This document shows positions 54,709 to 64,000 of a stretch of DNA of 64,000 bases, piece after piece (within the stretch, counting starts at the first letter, position 1; the number at the start of each line of letters is the position of its first letter). The notes under the pieces were generated by a model. That model ran no database searches and was not told where the DNA came from. It saw nothing but the letters and a program-made list of their open reading frames with translations. Origin of the DNA: Pisolithus tinctorius (Eukaryota; Basidiomycota; Agaricomycetes; Boletales; Pisolithaceae); contig JANFAH010000010.1 of assembly GCA_024663395.1 (NCBI GenBank), forward strand, positions 620,001-684,000. Reading direction: 5' to 3'. The position numbers and the translations under genes are program-made.

Positions 54709-57700
54709 ATGGCGCCGTGCTCTCTTCGTTCCTGGTGGCGTTCGTTGCGGCGTTCTCAACCTCCGAGTGGCAATGTTGGTGTAATATTCCCCACCGAAGC
54801 CACTTCTTCAGGTGCCCCGGACGCGATCGTCCCTACACGGGCTTCAGATGATTGCTTAGATCCTACCGAGGCCAAAAAGCAGATTGATCGCATCCCTTCT
54901 CAAGCCCCGAGTGGCAATGCTGGTGTGTTACTAGTTCCGATTCCAACTGAAGCCGCTCCTTCATGTTGCTTCGCATGCAGTCATCTCTACACGGGCTTCA
55001 GACGATCACTTGGATCCTGCCGAGCCCAAAAAGCAGATTGATCGCATCCATTCTCAAACACTGAGTCGCAACGCTGGTATATTACTCCCCACTGAAGCCA
55101 CTTCTTCAGTTGCGCCGGATGCAGTCGTCCCTACACAGGTTTCGGACTATCGTTTAGATCCTACCGAGGCCAAAAAGCAGATTGATCGCATCCCTCGTTT
55201 TCGCATTCTTGTGATGGGCAGAGCAAATGCGGGTAAAACGACTGTTTTACAGCGGGTCTGTAAGACTACGGACCAGCCCGAGATCTTCGATGGAAACGGA
55301 GAGAAGGTATGTGCATGTGTCATGTGCTTCGTATTTATAAGCATGTCATTCTGCCAGGTTGATACTGGGGCGGTGGAGGGTTCACTGGGGGTAAGGCCAC
55401 CTCGTGAAATTACATGGTGCTCACATCAAACTTATGCAGCGTGGCTACCATAACATTGAAGATGAGCTAGTGTTTAAAAGTAACCCGCGCTTTGTGTTCC
55501 ATGACTCATGTGGATTTGAGGCGGGGAGCGAGGCAGAGTTTGATGAGATGAAGAAATTTGTTACAGATCAAGCAAAGTCCACAAAGCTGGAGAAGAGAAT
55601 ACATGCAATTTGGTAGGGACATGTCTGACTACTGCCACTGGGGGTCCACTGACCTGGTCTTTGTGATTGATTTAGGTATTGCATTCCATTGAATGAAAGG
55701 CATAGGATGGTCACGGCTGCTGAAAGGAAGTTCTTTAATGAGTGTGATTCAGGACATGGTATGTATACACAAATATCACATCATATTTAGTGCAAGGGTT
55801 TAGGATTTGCAGTTCCTGTGATTGTGCTACTAACAAAGGCAGACACCTTGTATCTTGATGCATTCCAAAAGGTTAGGAGAAGGGGGTTAACTACAGATGA
55901 TGCAAAGACAAAGGTGCCGGAGGTAGAAAGACAGCTGCAAAAGGGCTGTCTGGAAAAGATCAAAGGGTGGCTGAATGAACTGATGTTTCCACCTCAAAGC
56001 TACCTGATGCTCACTGGTAAGTAAGTCATGAATAAAAAAAACTGCAGATTGGCATGTGTCTCTCCAGGCATGGAACAGGAGAGTGCAGATTGTGCAGAGC
56101 TATTGAGATGCACAGCAAATGCTTTGACAGAGGAAGGGCTGCGAGGACTGCTTATATCATCTCAACAGTCAAACTTGGGACTCTGCATGGAATTTGCCAT
56201 AATGAAGTGAGCAGTAAAAATGAAGTTCTACAGGGTACTGATTACAGAAAGGACATTGAGGAGGGCCATGATCAGTGTGGCTAAGCAGGACCTGGACAGC
56301 TTACTATATGAGCTTGTATTATGGTTCCCATTTGTAAGCAACAGTGTGTTGGGGGAATTAGAGGCTAATTAGGTGATAGGTGGTGTGTGAAATTCTGCAA
56401 GAGCAAGTATAACTGATACTAAAGGTGATTGTGGTTGTTGTGTTGGACTGTGGTTTACAGAAAGTGAGCAGAGTCATGGCAGATGGTGGTGGATGCATGC
56501 TGACATGTTCACTCCCACTCTGTTGCACTGGGGTTCATAGTATGTAAGTGGAGTCATACCAGATGACAGTAGATGCATGTTGATTGTTCACCCTCCCTGC
56601 TGGACTGGGGTTCATAGTATGTAAGTGGAATCATGGCAGATGGTGGTGGATGCATGCTGATGTGTTCACTCCCACCCTGTTGGACTGGGGCTCATAGGAA
56701 GTGAGTGGAGTCATGGCAGATGGTGGTGGATGCATGCTGACATGTTCACTCCCACCCTGTTGCACTGGGGTTCATAGTTTGTGAGTGGAATCATGGCAGA
56801 TGGTGGTGGATGCATGCTGACATGTTCACTCCCACCCTGTTGGACTGGGGCTCATAGCCTGTGGGTGGAGTGATGGCAGATGGTGGTGGATGCATGCTGA
56901 CTTGTTCACTCCCAACCTGTTGGACTGGGGTTCATAGTATGTGAGTGGAGTGATGGCAGATGGTGGTGAATGCATGCTTACATGTTCACACCCACCCTGT
57001 TGCACTGGGGTTCATAGCATGTGAGCAGAATCATGGCAGATGGTGGTGGATGCATGCTGACATGTTCACTCCCACCCTGTTGGACTGGGGTTCATAGGGA
57101 GTGAGTGGAGTCATGGCAGATGGTGGTGGATGCATGCTGACATGTTCACTCCCACCCTGTTGCACTGGGGTTCATAGTTTGTGAGTGGAATCATGGCAGA
57201 TGGTGGTGGATGCATGCTGACATGTTCACTCCCACCCTGTTGGACTGGGGCTCATAGCCTGTGGGTGGAGTGATGGCAGATGGTGGTGGATGCATGCTGA
57301 CATGTTCACTCCCACCCTGTTGGACTTGGGTTCATAGGTTGTGAGTGGAGCCGTGGCAGATGGTGGTGGATGCATGCTGACATGTTCACTCTCACCCTGT
57401 TGCACTGGGGTTCATAGACAGTGAGTGGAGTCATGGCAGATGGTGGTGAATGCATGCTGACATGTTCACTCCCACCCTGTTGGACTTGGGTTCATAGGTT
57501 GTGAGTGGAGCCATGGCAGATGGTGCTGGATGCACACTGACATGTTCACTCCCACCCTGTTGCACTGGGGTTCATAGGGAGTGAGTGGAGTGATGGCAGA
57601 TGGTGGTGGATGCATGCTGACATGTTCACTCCCACCCTGTTGCACTGGGGTTCATAGTTTGTGAGTGGAATCATGGCAGATGGTGGTGGATGCATGCTGA

Positions 57701-59019
57701 CATGTCCACTCCCACCCTGTTGGACTGGGGCTCATAGGAAGTGAGTGGAGTCATGACAGGTGGTGGTGGATGCATGCTGACATGTTCACTCCCACCCTGT
57801 TGGACTGTGGTTCATAGACAGTGAGTGGAGTCACAGCAGATGGTGGTGGGTGCACACTGACATGTTCACTTCCCCCTTGCTGGACTGGGGTTCATAGGTT
57901 GTGAGTGGAGCCATGGTAGGCAGTGGAGGATGCATGCTAACTATATTCATCACTGCTTTGCTTGACTTGCATGCATAGGATGTGAGTGGATGGATGCAAA
58001 ATGGTGGCCATGGATAGTTGCTGAATGTGATTCTCTCTCCTACCCCATTGCATTTGCATTCATAGCATGTGAGTTATGTTGTGGCAGCATTGCATCTGCT
58101 GGAGGAAAATATATACTCACAATCCCCATTACTTCACTTTTGGCCTCTGGATCTTAGAGAGTGAGTGTTGTGGACATTCCCAATTTAGCATGCTTTTCAC
58201 AGGGTCTTCTCATCAAACAGATGGTGAGCTTGATCACTGCATGTATCTCTACTATATTGTTGAGACATTGCCTTAGGATGTAGGTGCAATCTTTTGATGG
58301 AGTATGCCTTTTTTCTTATTTCTCTGTTGTTCTCAGCATGTTAGTTGTTAAATTATAATTTCTCTAAATTCCTGGCAAAGTTTAACCTATTTCCAGAATG
58401 TATGGTTTTGTTCAACATCCCACACTCATTCATTGCCCATATGTTTTACAGTTGGTTTGTCACTCTTTTTCCTTCTTCAACATTGGTTCCTGTTTTACCC
58501 TTTGTATCTTGTTAGGTGGTATGTTTCAATTCCTTTTCCCCCTTAGCTGTCTATGATGTGTTGAATTGGTTGGTCACAGAATCCCATTCAAGTTGACAGC
58601 ACTTACATCTCTGTCTTTCAATTGTCCACATCAAGGCAGCCTTCCCAGATGGCACTTGCAGAACATGCCATTGGTAAATTATCTCTTGATACTTCTTTAA
58701 TCTGAAGTTCATGATTACAGGTTGTGTAATTGCCTTTGAATACTTGTTTTTCAAGTTGCAGGTCAGGGGTGGGAGTACTACACAGATGGATTTGTGGCCA
58801 GATCTGCATGAGATTGTCTGGGAATATTGCACATCAGGTGTCCAAAAAATTGTTAATGCACGCATTGCAGAAGCCTTCCAGCAGCATGGTGAAAGTGTGG
58901 ATGATTTATGCTCCATGCTTGTGGGTATAGCACAGGCAAACCAGATGTGTAAGACATTCTTTATCACAATGTTGGAAGTCCTATTTGAACTGTCCACAGC
59001 AAAGAAATTCCTGAAATGA
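54709..59019 (+). CDS. P-loop GTPase-like protein with a micro-exon array
   Basis: Resembles the G-domain proteins common in Agaricomycetes; the cellular role is unknown. The N-terminus has three repeats of about 45 residues. The Walker A motif is GRANAGKTT (55215-55241), followed by FVFHDSCGFEAG (switch II-like, DxxG replaced) and VLLTKADTLYL (G4, TKAD). Introns include 55307-55357, 55391-55439, 55617-55676, 55760-55811 and 56021-56069. The exon ending LLYELVLWFPF stops at 56333. Then come 28 predicted 3-nt exons (56461-58518). The last exons (58580-58711 and from 58730) encode NPIQVDSTYISVFQLSTSR, EHAIG-CVIAFEYLFFKLQ and a helical C-terminus to TGA 59017. A 1-nt difference in the second N-terminal repeat (or an intron at 54920-54983) needs checking. 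Confidence 0.7.
54775..55195 (+). repeat. Three N-terminal coding repeats of the GTPase gene
   Basis: Three copies of a unit of about 135-145 bp encode PTEATSSxAPDA...DPTEAKKQIDRI. Copy 2 has one extra nucleotide in the GAAGCC...CTACAC block (46 against 45 nt). A cryptic GTGTGT...GCATGCAG intron spans that region. Confidence 0.8.
56464..58065 (+). repeat. 80-bp minisatellite whose units are introns plus one codon
   Basis: About 20 units. Each runs GTGAGT(GG)...ATGCTGACATGTTCACTCCCA...TTCATAG (74-84 nt, mostly 77) and then 3 nt before the next GTGAG. Two units have GTGGGT. The 3-nt gap starts at 56541, 56618, 56698, 56778 and so on in 80-nt steps to 57898, then 57979 and 58066. The triplets vary (TAT, GAA, TTT, CCT, CAT, GGA, GTT, ACA, GAT) while the intron-like parts are nearly uniform. 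Confidence 0.85.
58066..58579 (+). other. Diverged continuation of the micro-exon series
   Basis: The sequence is no longer repetitive, yet AG-NNN-GT recurs at intron-sized spacing. Triplets: 58066 CAT, 58158 AGA, 58221 ATG, 58277 GAT, 58337 CAT, 58397 AAT, 58452 TTG, 58516 GTG. The segments between are 89, 60, 53, 57, 57, 52, 61 and 61 nt. They begin GTGAGT, GTGAGT, GTGAGC, GTAGGT, GTTAGT, GTATGG, GTTTGT and GTATGT and end in pyrimidine-rich AG. Confidence 0.7.
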
Positions 59020-59778
59020 AGAAAAAGATAATTTTAACTCTTATGTGCTTCACTGTTCTTGGTATGTCCCTTGGTTTCCATCTGCTCACCAGTATGAAGA
59101 TTTGATTTGTAGTGTCTCAATGCCTACAAGTGTCTTTTTTTGAAATCCCCTATTGCTATGGAGAATCCTGTGAAATTTGGAATCTGCTTGTTATTGTGTA
59201 CATTCATGTCCTCTCATATAGTCCTATGCACCCTTCAAATTTGAGACCTGATTTCTTGCCATCAGAAGTTGGGAGTTTGTGCTGCCTTTGTATAACCCCA
59301 TATAGATTGCTGGGATTTGGCAATGTATACAACAATCTCCAAAGTCCCATATACATCCAAACTGCCACCACAATGTTACATTTCTCACAAATGTGTCCAG
59401 TGGTATTAACCTTTGAATCCCAAGACATCCATGTGCATACTGTTATGAGTGGATCTTTTCACCATTCATGCAGTTATTATTCTGAGAAGTTTTCAGCAAA
59501 CAGACTGTTGATAAAGCCAGAAGGCCAATAAAGTTTATGTATAGTCACAAATAAGAGTAGCATGTTGGGGTATGGGACTATTGCTTATCATCAATTTGTC
59601 TGGCCTGTTCAATACCCATCTCCACTGCAGCATGCCTAGTGTAAGGTTGTGGGGAGTTATCTCAAACTTGCATGTGTGAAGTGTACTACATGGTATTCAC
59701 ACTGTTGGAAGATACACAGATAAAACTTATTTACAATATTTTCTGAGCCTGGTATACATAAAGCATTGTGTGCACTGA
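59020..59778. other. No recognised feature
   Basis: One 139-codon ORF (59112-59531, plus) has no known motif. The sequence is AT-rich and intergenic in character. Confidence 0.3.
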
Positions 59779-60375
59779 ATGTTGCAACCCCAAGATGACC
59801 ACTTGTTCAGGAGGATATCCTTTCAGGGACTACCACACTCAATAATTAAGAATGTTTTTGAAGCTTGCAGAATATCTGCTGAGCACTCAACAATCATGAA
59901 AATCCTTGAAGAGGTATGCTGCATGGAAATGGTACAGAAGGCCATAAACATGCATATGAGAATGAGCCATGCTGGCTTTGGAGGGAAACCTCCCAGGGAT
60001 AAAGTGGTTCATGCCCACACAGCAAGAGGACTGATCAACACTCTTCATCTAATGAAAGCTTTAAATACATAAAGAAAGGGGATACCATTTATTGAAGAAA
60101 GACAAATCTTCCAATGAAGAGCAACAGACTCCTGGGGAAGGATGGTGCAGACCATCAATCTTGTCAATGAGAGCAGGATCACTTGTATGGTAAGGGGAAA
60201 CAACCCCAGAAGTTCCTAGCAGGGATCACCTGCTTCAATTGCAACAAGGAGGGCCATATTGCTCCTGATTGTCCCTTCCTAAAAAGGATAAAGGCAAAAG
60301 TGCAGCAAAGCTGTGACTGTTCACAGTCAATGTCCAAGAGGACACACAGGGTGAGCATATATACCTATCTTGTCT
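59779..60375 (+). pseudogene. Retrotransposon gag remnant with zinc knuckle
   Basis: The first part (59779-60072) reads LQPQDDHLFRRISFQGLP and ISAEHSTIMKILEEV, typical of basidiomycete retroelement gag. After stops, the frame at 60183-60300 has FNCNKEGHIAPDC (C-X2-C-X4-H-X4-C). No LTRs or pol are found next to it. Confidence 0.7.
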
Positions 60376-60891
60376 GACTGCAGCAATGCTCAGTTCAGAC
60401 TGTCAGTCAGTCAGGTTTCTTGCCTCAAGGTAACCTCATGTAACTCTCTAGAATGTTCCATTCCACTATGATGTCACCCCTGACATCATGCCCACTACCT
60501 AGTTACCATGCTGTACTCCTCATGTGCTGTAGTATAAGTACCATTCTCAATACCCAGACAAGCTTCTCCTAAGCTAGTTCATTTGGGTCTTTGAGCCCAT
60601 TTACAACCTTGTGTTAAGTCTTACCACACTTGAACTACTAACTTCACTGTCTTGAATCTTTGCACCCAGACTCATCCAGAGTTAAGGAGATCATTGCCGC
60701 ATGTGCCCCAGCTGCCAGAGTCTTACTCTTGGTAGCTTCAACTAACATCATTCCTTGCTTCCTTTTTTTTGGTGGATGCAAATGCTAGGAAGGCAACTGA
60801 CTAAGTCAGCCCCTTAGTAGCAGGTTTGGATTTGGGGTTTGCACCCAAGGATCATATCAAAGCATAATCATATAATCATAAACCCATAGTG
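60376..60891. other. No recognised feature
   Basis: AT-rich sequence between the gag remnant and the foldback element. No ORF or repeat of note. Confidence 0.3.
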
Positions 60892-62435
60892 CAGTGGCTC
60901 AAAAAACTGTCTGCATGTTTGTATATTTTACATTAGTTATGACTAACTAAATGCAATAACCCCTAACCCTAGCCCTAAACCATGAGTGTATGAAATAAGG
61001 TACTTACTCTTGGCTTTCTATTGGTCCATGAATCAAGTGATTTGGATAGGAATTGATAGAATAGCAGCCATTTGAAAATGTCATGTCATGCAGACAGTTT
61101 TTTGACTTAAAGTTTTGATTACATAGTTTTGAGTTTAACAAAGTTTAAAATGCTGTGAGGTGCTTACTAATGCTTACATGGTATATCACATGGACTATTT
61201 GATGATTTGTCATCATACAAACAATGCAAAACAATGAATTGGGACCATCAAGGCTCCCTCTTCTACCCCAACTCATGCAACCATCCTCCTGGTCCATCTG
61301 GGCCATTTTCTCAGAGTAATGCCCATAAATATTGGTGCCACTACAGTAATGTCATCAGGGTATATGTCCAACACAATCAAACCCTTAAAAAATCTGCTTT
61401 CAGTCATCCCTGTGCTGTTTCCCCCACCCATACCTGACATGTTCTGCAACTAATCAGTACTGAGAATGCTGGAAATGCCATGGAGGTCAATCCAGCACAT
61501 CAGGAAATGATGAACAAACAAAACACCTTTTAACCAGTGCATTTTCACCCCAGTGCAACTAGTTTCAATGCTGAGGTGAGACAAAACATTTCTGTGCACT
61601 TCAGGTGGCATGGGAAGCAAGAGAATGGGTGATTTGGTTATATAAGACCATAGGTAATACTCAGGGCTAGATGGAGTGATGGAATCTCCCTCCTAATAGT
61701 TCAGTGGACTATCCCCCCCAGGGCACCTGGACTGTAATGAAGAGTTTTAGTCCACCCTAGCCCTCAACCCAGCACCCCTGAGGTGGAAACCCACCAGATA
61801 AGAGGTGATTGGATTGTTGGTCATGTTTTACAGTGCCAGATTAACCATCATGGCTTTTTCAGCATCCTCAGTACTGATTAGTTGCAGAACATGTCAGATA
61901 TGGGTGGGGGAAACAGCACAGGGATGACTGAAAGCAGATTTTTTAAGGGTTTGATTGTGTTGGACATATACCCTGATGACATTACTGTAGTGGCACCAAT
62001 ATTTATGGGCATTACTCTGAGAAAATGGCCCAGATGGACCAGGAGGATGGTTGCATGAGTTGGGGTAGAAGAGGGAGCCTTGATGGTCCCAATTCATTGT
62101 TTTGCATTGTTTGTATGATGACAAATCATCAAATAGTCCATGTGATATACCATGTAAGCATTAGTAAGCACCTCACAGCATTTTAAACTTTGTTAAACTC
62201 AAAACTATGTAATCAAAACTTTAAGTCAAAAAACTGTCTGCATGACATGACATTTTCAAATGGCTGCTATTCTATCAATTCCTATCCATATCACTTGATT
62301 CATGGACCAATAGAAAGCCAAGAGTAAGTACCTTATTTCATACACTCATGGTTTAAGGCTAGGGTTAGGGGTTATCACATTTAGTCATAACTAGTGTAAA
62401 ATATGCAAACATGTGGACAGTTTTTTGAGCCACTG
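60892..62435. mobile_element. Foldback/MITE-like element with ~600-bp inverted arms
   Basis: The left arm (60892-61497) and the right arm (62435-61831) are near-identical reverse complements, starting CAGTGGCTCAAAAAACTGTC. The loop is about 330 bp. Each arm holds the same 76-codon ORF and a degenerate telomere-like stretch (CCCCTAACCCTAGCC). The ends look like those of a DNA transposon. No transposase gene is present and no clear target duplication was found. Confidence 0.8.
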
Positions 62436-63007
62436 TAAGTCTGGTTCTTTGCCAGTCCAAAGCCAGTCTGGAGTCTGGTTGGGGGTCAGAGGGGGTACAA
62501 GATAGTAGATGGTTGGACTAATTGGACTTAGTGACTGAGGAGCAGTGCTATTCCCTTGCATGGGCCATAGTCTGGTCAAGAGGCAGAAATGGGAGAAGAC
62601 TGGGTTAGATGAGACTAGATTGATTTCAGACTGAGGCTAAACAAATCTTCCTATGGCTTAAATACTGAAGGTAAACTAAGTGTAACATAGCACCAGAGAC
62701 TGGTTGCACTGGTACAGCAGTGATTGGTAAACAGATTGGTAAGTGCAATGTTACAAAGAATATTATCAAGCAAAGGTAAGAACAAAGGTTTACCAGGAAC
62801 TGGGGCAGGACTAGTGACAGGCCAGGTACCACACTGGTCCAGCCTCAACTGAGCAAACAGCTCAACTGGGCACTGCCTTGCAGTGCCTCACAAGCTAACA
62901 TGTTTCTGGGTCAAAGTGTCAAGGCCAGGACCAGGATAGGGGCAGGGACAAGACCAGTTGAGACCAGGGTAGGACCAGTCTAGGGTAGTCTAGGCATGGT
63001 CATGACA
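62436..63007 (-). repeat. Diverged LTR remnant related to the A/B family
   Basis: It shares ordered motifs with the LTR of A (GGACTTAGTGACTGAGGA, GATTTCAGACTGAGG, GATTGGTAAG) and ends ...CATGACA at 63007. The start is missing and abuts the foldback element. Confidence 0.65.
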
Positions 63008-64000
63008 GCCAGGCCAGGTATGCACTCTGTCACCCTAAAGCTCCCTGACTCTATGCACTCAATACCCCTGGTCTTCCATGACTCACAACTGGCAGCCACA
63101 GTGGCTAACCCCTTCCCAAACTGACAACAACCTCTGCTGTGAGTCAATGTGTGGAAAGGTGGTACAGTGTGTGCCACTCAAAATAGATAACTGTACTATA
63201 GGCAACAACAAAACTGTAATTACACCTTGAATCCTGTGGCTTTCAGGATTTAAAAGATATAGAGGTACTCTAGTTGATTAGAGGATGTAGACTACCTGAA
63301 TACAATTTTGAAAATCAGACTTTCTGGCAAGGGGGTTTCCCCAAAAGTGAAATTGAAGCGGAGTTTATCGGAGTTACCATATTTGTCAATCAGAGTTAGA
63401 GTCAGCAATGCAGGCCATCCAGCATGAACTCTGGCAGTCAGTTGACCAGTACATCAATGCTCATCATCACTGCTGGACTGCAGCAATGATGAGACTTGTA
63501 CTTCTTGACAGCAAATTCTGCCTGGCAGGTGTTGAGCCCTTTCCTGTGAATAACGTAGCATTGAATGATGATTCTGTGGTGTGTTACCAATGGCACACAC
63601 CTGTAGGCATCCATATATCACCAACTCTTGTGAAAGAAAGCATGGATTGTCTTGATGGGGCATGCATCCAAAATTTCTGGGACAAGGCATTTTGTGGTCC
63701 AAAATGTGCCATCTGCAGTGGTGTGAAAGCCTGTGTGAGTGATCAGTGCAGTGATGTGGCAGTGATCAGATAAACAGCATAACAATGACATTGCATGGGA
63801 CACTCATGAGCATTAACCCACCCCCAGTACATCTCAGTAGGATTGAGTTGCAAGGAAATTTTGGTAAGAACCAGCATCTGTGCCCTGCACCTTCAATGAT
63901 GATTTGAATGAGTGGTTTTTTGTCTCTGAAGTCCTGCTGGTGTGATGGCATTTTCTGCATGCAACAGTCTTTTCTGATGGACTCCTGCACAATGTCTCCA
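63008..64000. other. Right flank, uncharacterised ORF 63408-63773
   Basis: A plus-strand ORF of 121 codons (start 63408) contains several Cys and His residues (CGPKCAICSGVKAC) but no family I can name. It could be an exon of a gene running out of the window. The rest shows no feature. Confidence 0.35.

Noticed and set aside
56464..58065. CRISPR-like regularity (repeat plus variable gap)
   Set aside because: The variable gap is 3 nt, the repeat is 77 nt, and the context is a eukaryotic gene with introns. Splice signals explain the unit better.
59112..59531. 139-codon ORF after the GTPase gene
   Set aside because: Moderate length in AT-rich sequence, no family, no splice signals or promoter seen.
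60960..60985. Internal telomere
   Set aside because: Only two or three degenerate TTAGGG-like units, mirrored in the other arm of the foldback element; too short for a telomere.
61207..61437. 76-codon ORF in the foldback arm, present twice
   Set aside because: Identity between arms follows from the inverted repeat and is no evidence of coding; no domain or start context.

Overview
The window looks like a repeat-rich chromosome segment of a basidiomycete fungus, most likely an Agaricomycete. The evidence is short GT-AG introns of about 45-60 nt with CTRAY branch sites, Ty3/gypsy chromoviruses, Ty1/copia and PIF/Harbinger elements, and cellular genes of fungal type (an alpha-kinase domain gene, an Urb2/Npa2 ribosome-biogenesis gene, a P-loop GTPase gene). 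I cannot name the species. No bacterial features, CRISPR arrays, rRNA or tRNA genes were seen.

Layout. 645-12753: gypsy element E on the minus strand (657-bp LTRs; gag, protease, RT-RNase H, integrase), with a plus-strand accessory gene between the integrase and the 3' LTR, a 1.9-kb insertion in pol and a solo copia LTR inside its 5' LTR. 13785-37540: an alpha-kinase gene split by a nest of transposons. Copia element C (16463-36545, target duplication ACACA) sits in the kinase. Chromovirus A (16803-31918, minus, CCAAC) sits in the gag of C. Chromovirus B (23855-31439, plus, AGCRG) sits in the 5' LTR of A. An 881-bp solo LTR (36593-37473, GCAGC) sits in the last kinase exon. 39094-47859: a PIF/Harbinger DNA transposon (TSD TCA) whose Myb/SANT gene is split by the young copia element D (41730-46895, TSD TGCGC). 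49078-53796: URB2-like gene. 54709-59019: GTPase-like gene. 59779-60375: gag remnant. 60892-62435: a foldback element with arms of about 600 bp. 62436-63007: an LTR remnant.

Two structures stand out. (1) In the GTPase-like gene an 80-bp minisatellite is built so that each unit is an intron-like 77-mer (GTGAGT...CTGAC...CATAG) followed by exactly 3 variable nucleotides. The same AG-NNN-GT pattern continues through non-repetitive sequence, giving 28 predicted single-codon micro-exons in a row. (2) Three unrelated copia LTRs each hold a 48-51-nt GT-AG intron and, a few bases further on, a second copy of the flanking sequence with that intron precisely missing. This looks like spliced strong-stop cDNA that has been fixed in the LTR.

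The retroelements use different predicted priming modes: Tf1-like self-priming for A and B, half-tRNA initiator-Met for C and D, and probably a tRNA 3' end for E. E has a textbook -1 slippery heptamer at its PR/RT junction. All three gypsy elements carry an antisense, intron-containing accessory gene with a C-X2-C-X6-C motif. Most nonsense codons in the decayed genes are TGA where Arg (CGA) is expected, which points to C-to-T decay at CpG.
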